Below are positions 22,188-22,837 of a stretch of DNA of 22,837 bases, in pieces. The notes below the pieces were generated by a model, which was given only the letters and a program-made list of their open reading frames with translations, had not been told where the DNA came from and did no database searches. The position numbers and the translations under genes are program-made. The stretch spans positions 1 to 22,837 of IMG/VR virus record IMGVR_UViG_3300009840_000002; one strand, 5' to 3'. How positions within the stretch are numbered: the stretch's first letter is position 1; the number at the start of each line of letters is the position of its first letter. Source of the DNA: a virus.

Positions 22188-22473
22188 GCTGTCTCTCCTC
22201 GAATAGGACCAGGTCGATGGCTTCGATCTGATCTTGGGCGTGGTTCAGGCGGTCGATGCAGTCGCGGATGCGCACGTGGCGGAGGTCGTCCCAGCTTTCG
22301 CCCTGCTGTTCGTTGAGCTGGCGCCAGGTGCGGGCGCTTCGCACCTTCACGAAGCGCCATTGGATCAGGCGCCGGCGGCGAGGGTCGGTCGTGCGCCAGT
22401 AGCGACACAGCCGCAGCTGATAGGCATGCCACCACAGCGGATCGTCGAAGGACCGCCCCGTGAACCACGTCAT
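22003..22473 (-). CDS. Hypothetical protein with a long out-of-frame overlap
   Basis: The open frame gives 156 aa starting MTWFTGRSFDDPLWWHAYQL, in an ATGA overlap with the upstream gene. Residues 1-95 look like a real basic, Trp/Arg-rich helical protein (RYWRTTDPRRRRLIQWRFVK, RHVRIRDCIDRLNHAQDQIEAIDLVLFEE). After ~residue 95 the sequence turns into Arg/Pro/Ala/Gly-rich text typical of a shadow of the 84-aa gene in the other frame. Either the protein has an unconstrained tail, or a frameshift links the two. I do not recognise a family. Confidence 0.55.
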   Translation of the reverse strand: MTWFTGRSFDDPLWWHAYQLRLCRYWRTTDPRRRRLIQWRFVKVRSARTWRQLNEQQGESWDDLRHVRIRDCIDRLNHAQDQIEAIDLVLFEERQREADRRRALNRAQAVPHPHQGPGRAGPVPRAGGAHRLEAARAPGRALQPARASLRPQGRRR

Positions 22474-22721
22474 TGCCTCGTCGGGTGTTCGTCCACCTGC
22501 TGGACCGTGACGTGGTCGCCGAGCGCCTCGGTGAAGTAGTTGAGCGCCGCCTCGGCGGCCCGCAGCCAGCCCTCGGCCGCCTGTTGGGACGACAGGCCGG
22601 GTGCCGGGAGAAGCATGTTGGTCAGCACCACGTGCGGGTCAGGGTCCGGGCGCTCGAGCTGATAGGCGGCCTCGATCAGGCGCACGGCGAGCTCGCACTG
22701 GTTCATGACGACGGCTTTCAT
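22470..22721 (-). CDS. Small hypothetical protein
   Basis: The 83-aa product begins MKAVVMNQCELAVRLIEAAY and is mostly helical with a Pro-rich turn (ERPDPDPHVV) in the middle. The ATG lies in an ATGA overlap with the partial gene upstream, and GGAG stands eight bases before it. The stop overlaps the start of the next gene in the same way. There is no recognised domain; codon use matches the rest of the module. Confidence 0.65.
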   Translation of the reverse strand: MKAVVMNQCELAVRLIEAAYQLERPDPDPHVVLTNMLLPAPGLSSQQAAEGWLRAAEAALNYFTEALGDHVTVQQVDEHPTRQ

Positions 22722-22837
22722 GATGGCTTCTCCAGAAGGGCGATGGCCCGGTCGACCGACTGCGCCCAGAACTGCAGCTCGGCATGGGCAGGACCGCAGG
22801 CGGCCAGGATCTCGGCCGGGTACGGCAGGCGGGGATA
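22718..22837 (-). CDS. C-terminal fragment of a hypothetical protein, cut by the window edge
   Basis: An open frame enters from the right edge and ends at the TGA in the ATGA junction with the next gene. The visible 39 residues read YPRLPYPAEILAACGPAHAE followed by LQFWAQSVDRAIALLEKPS. G/C-ending codons and the overlap pattern support a real gene that begins outside the window. No function can be assigned from this piece. Confidence 0.55.
   Translation of the reverse strand, partial: YPRLPYPAEILAACGPAHAELQFWAQSVDRAIALLEKPS

Noticed and set aside
1-22837. CRISPR arrays, tRNA genes, insertion sequences, integrase or attachment sites
   Set aside because: I looked for regular direct repeats with spacers, cloverleaf-like segments, terminal inverted repeats with transposase motifs, and recombinase genes, and saw none that could be supported.

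Overview
The window is part of a tailed-phage (or prophage) genome of short-tailed, T7-like organisation. The DNA is visibly GC-rich, with G or C at most third codon positions, and several proteins carry the short 'ANDN/PAND' tracts common in alphaproteobacterial proteins. I therefore infer an alphaproteobacterial host such as Hyphomicrobiales; this was not tested. No tRNA, integrase, RNA polymerase, terminase or portal gene was seen here.

Left part, rightward (+) strand, 393-15803: the late module in T7-like order. It holds a major capsid protein, a small putative decoration protein, tail tubular proteins A and B, a gp14-like internal protein, and a 964-aa internal virion protein ending in an M15 zinc peptidase. 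These are followed by a 1803-aa ejection protein with an ADP-ribosyltransferase-like (ART-PolyVal-type) region, a tail fibre with a T7 gp17-like N-terminus and glycine-rich tip, a CHAP/NlpC-like endolysin (TIGR02594 type), a 68-aa holin candidate and a 90-aa membrane/coiled-coil protein. One small gene at the left edge (1-221) points the opposite way.

Middle, 15804-15898: the two gene sets converge on a 12-bp stem-loop that probably stops transcription from both sides.

Right part, leftward (-) strand, 22837 to 15899: a tightly packed early/recombination module read right to left. It contains several small unknown proteins, a YqaJ-type exonuclease, an ERF single-strand-annealing protein, a ParB/Spo0J-like protein, a 30-aa membrane microprotein, an SSB and a DUF932 protein. 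Most junctions are ATGA or TGATG overlaps. Exonuclease, annealing protein and SSB together form a recombination set likely used in phage replication.

The most striking observation is a perfect 20-bp palindrome at 9826-9845 that contains the canonical bacterial chromosomal parS site. It lies in a disordered linker of the 1803-aa ejection-protein gene and is spelled with a run of A/T-ending codons against a G/C-ending background. The same phage encodes a ParB-like protein that keeps the two CTP-binding signature motifs. The phage may have its own ParB-parS complex, or may recruit the host ParB. A second theme is a set of C-run/G-run hairpins in nearly every intergenic spacer, three of which belong to one dispersed repeat.
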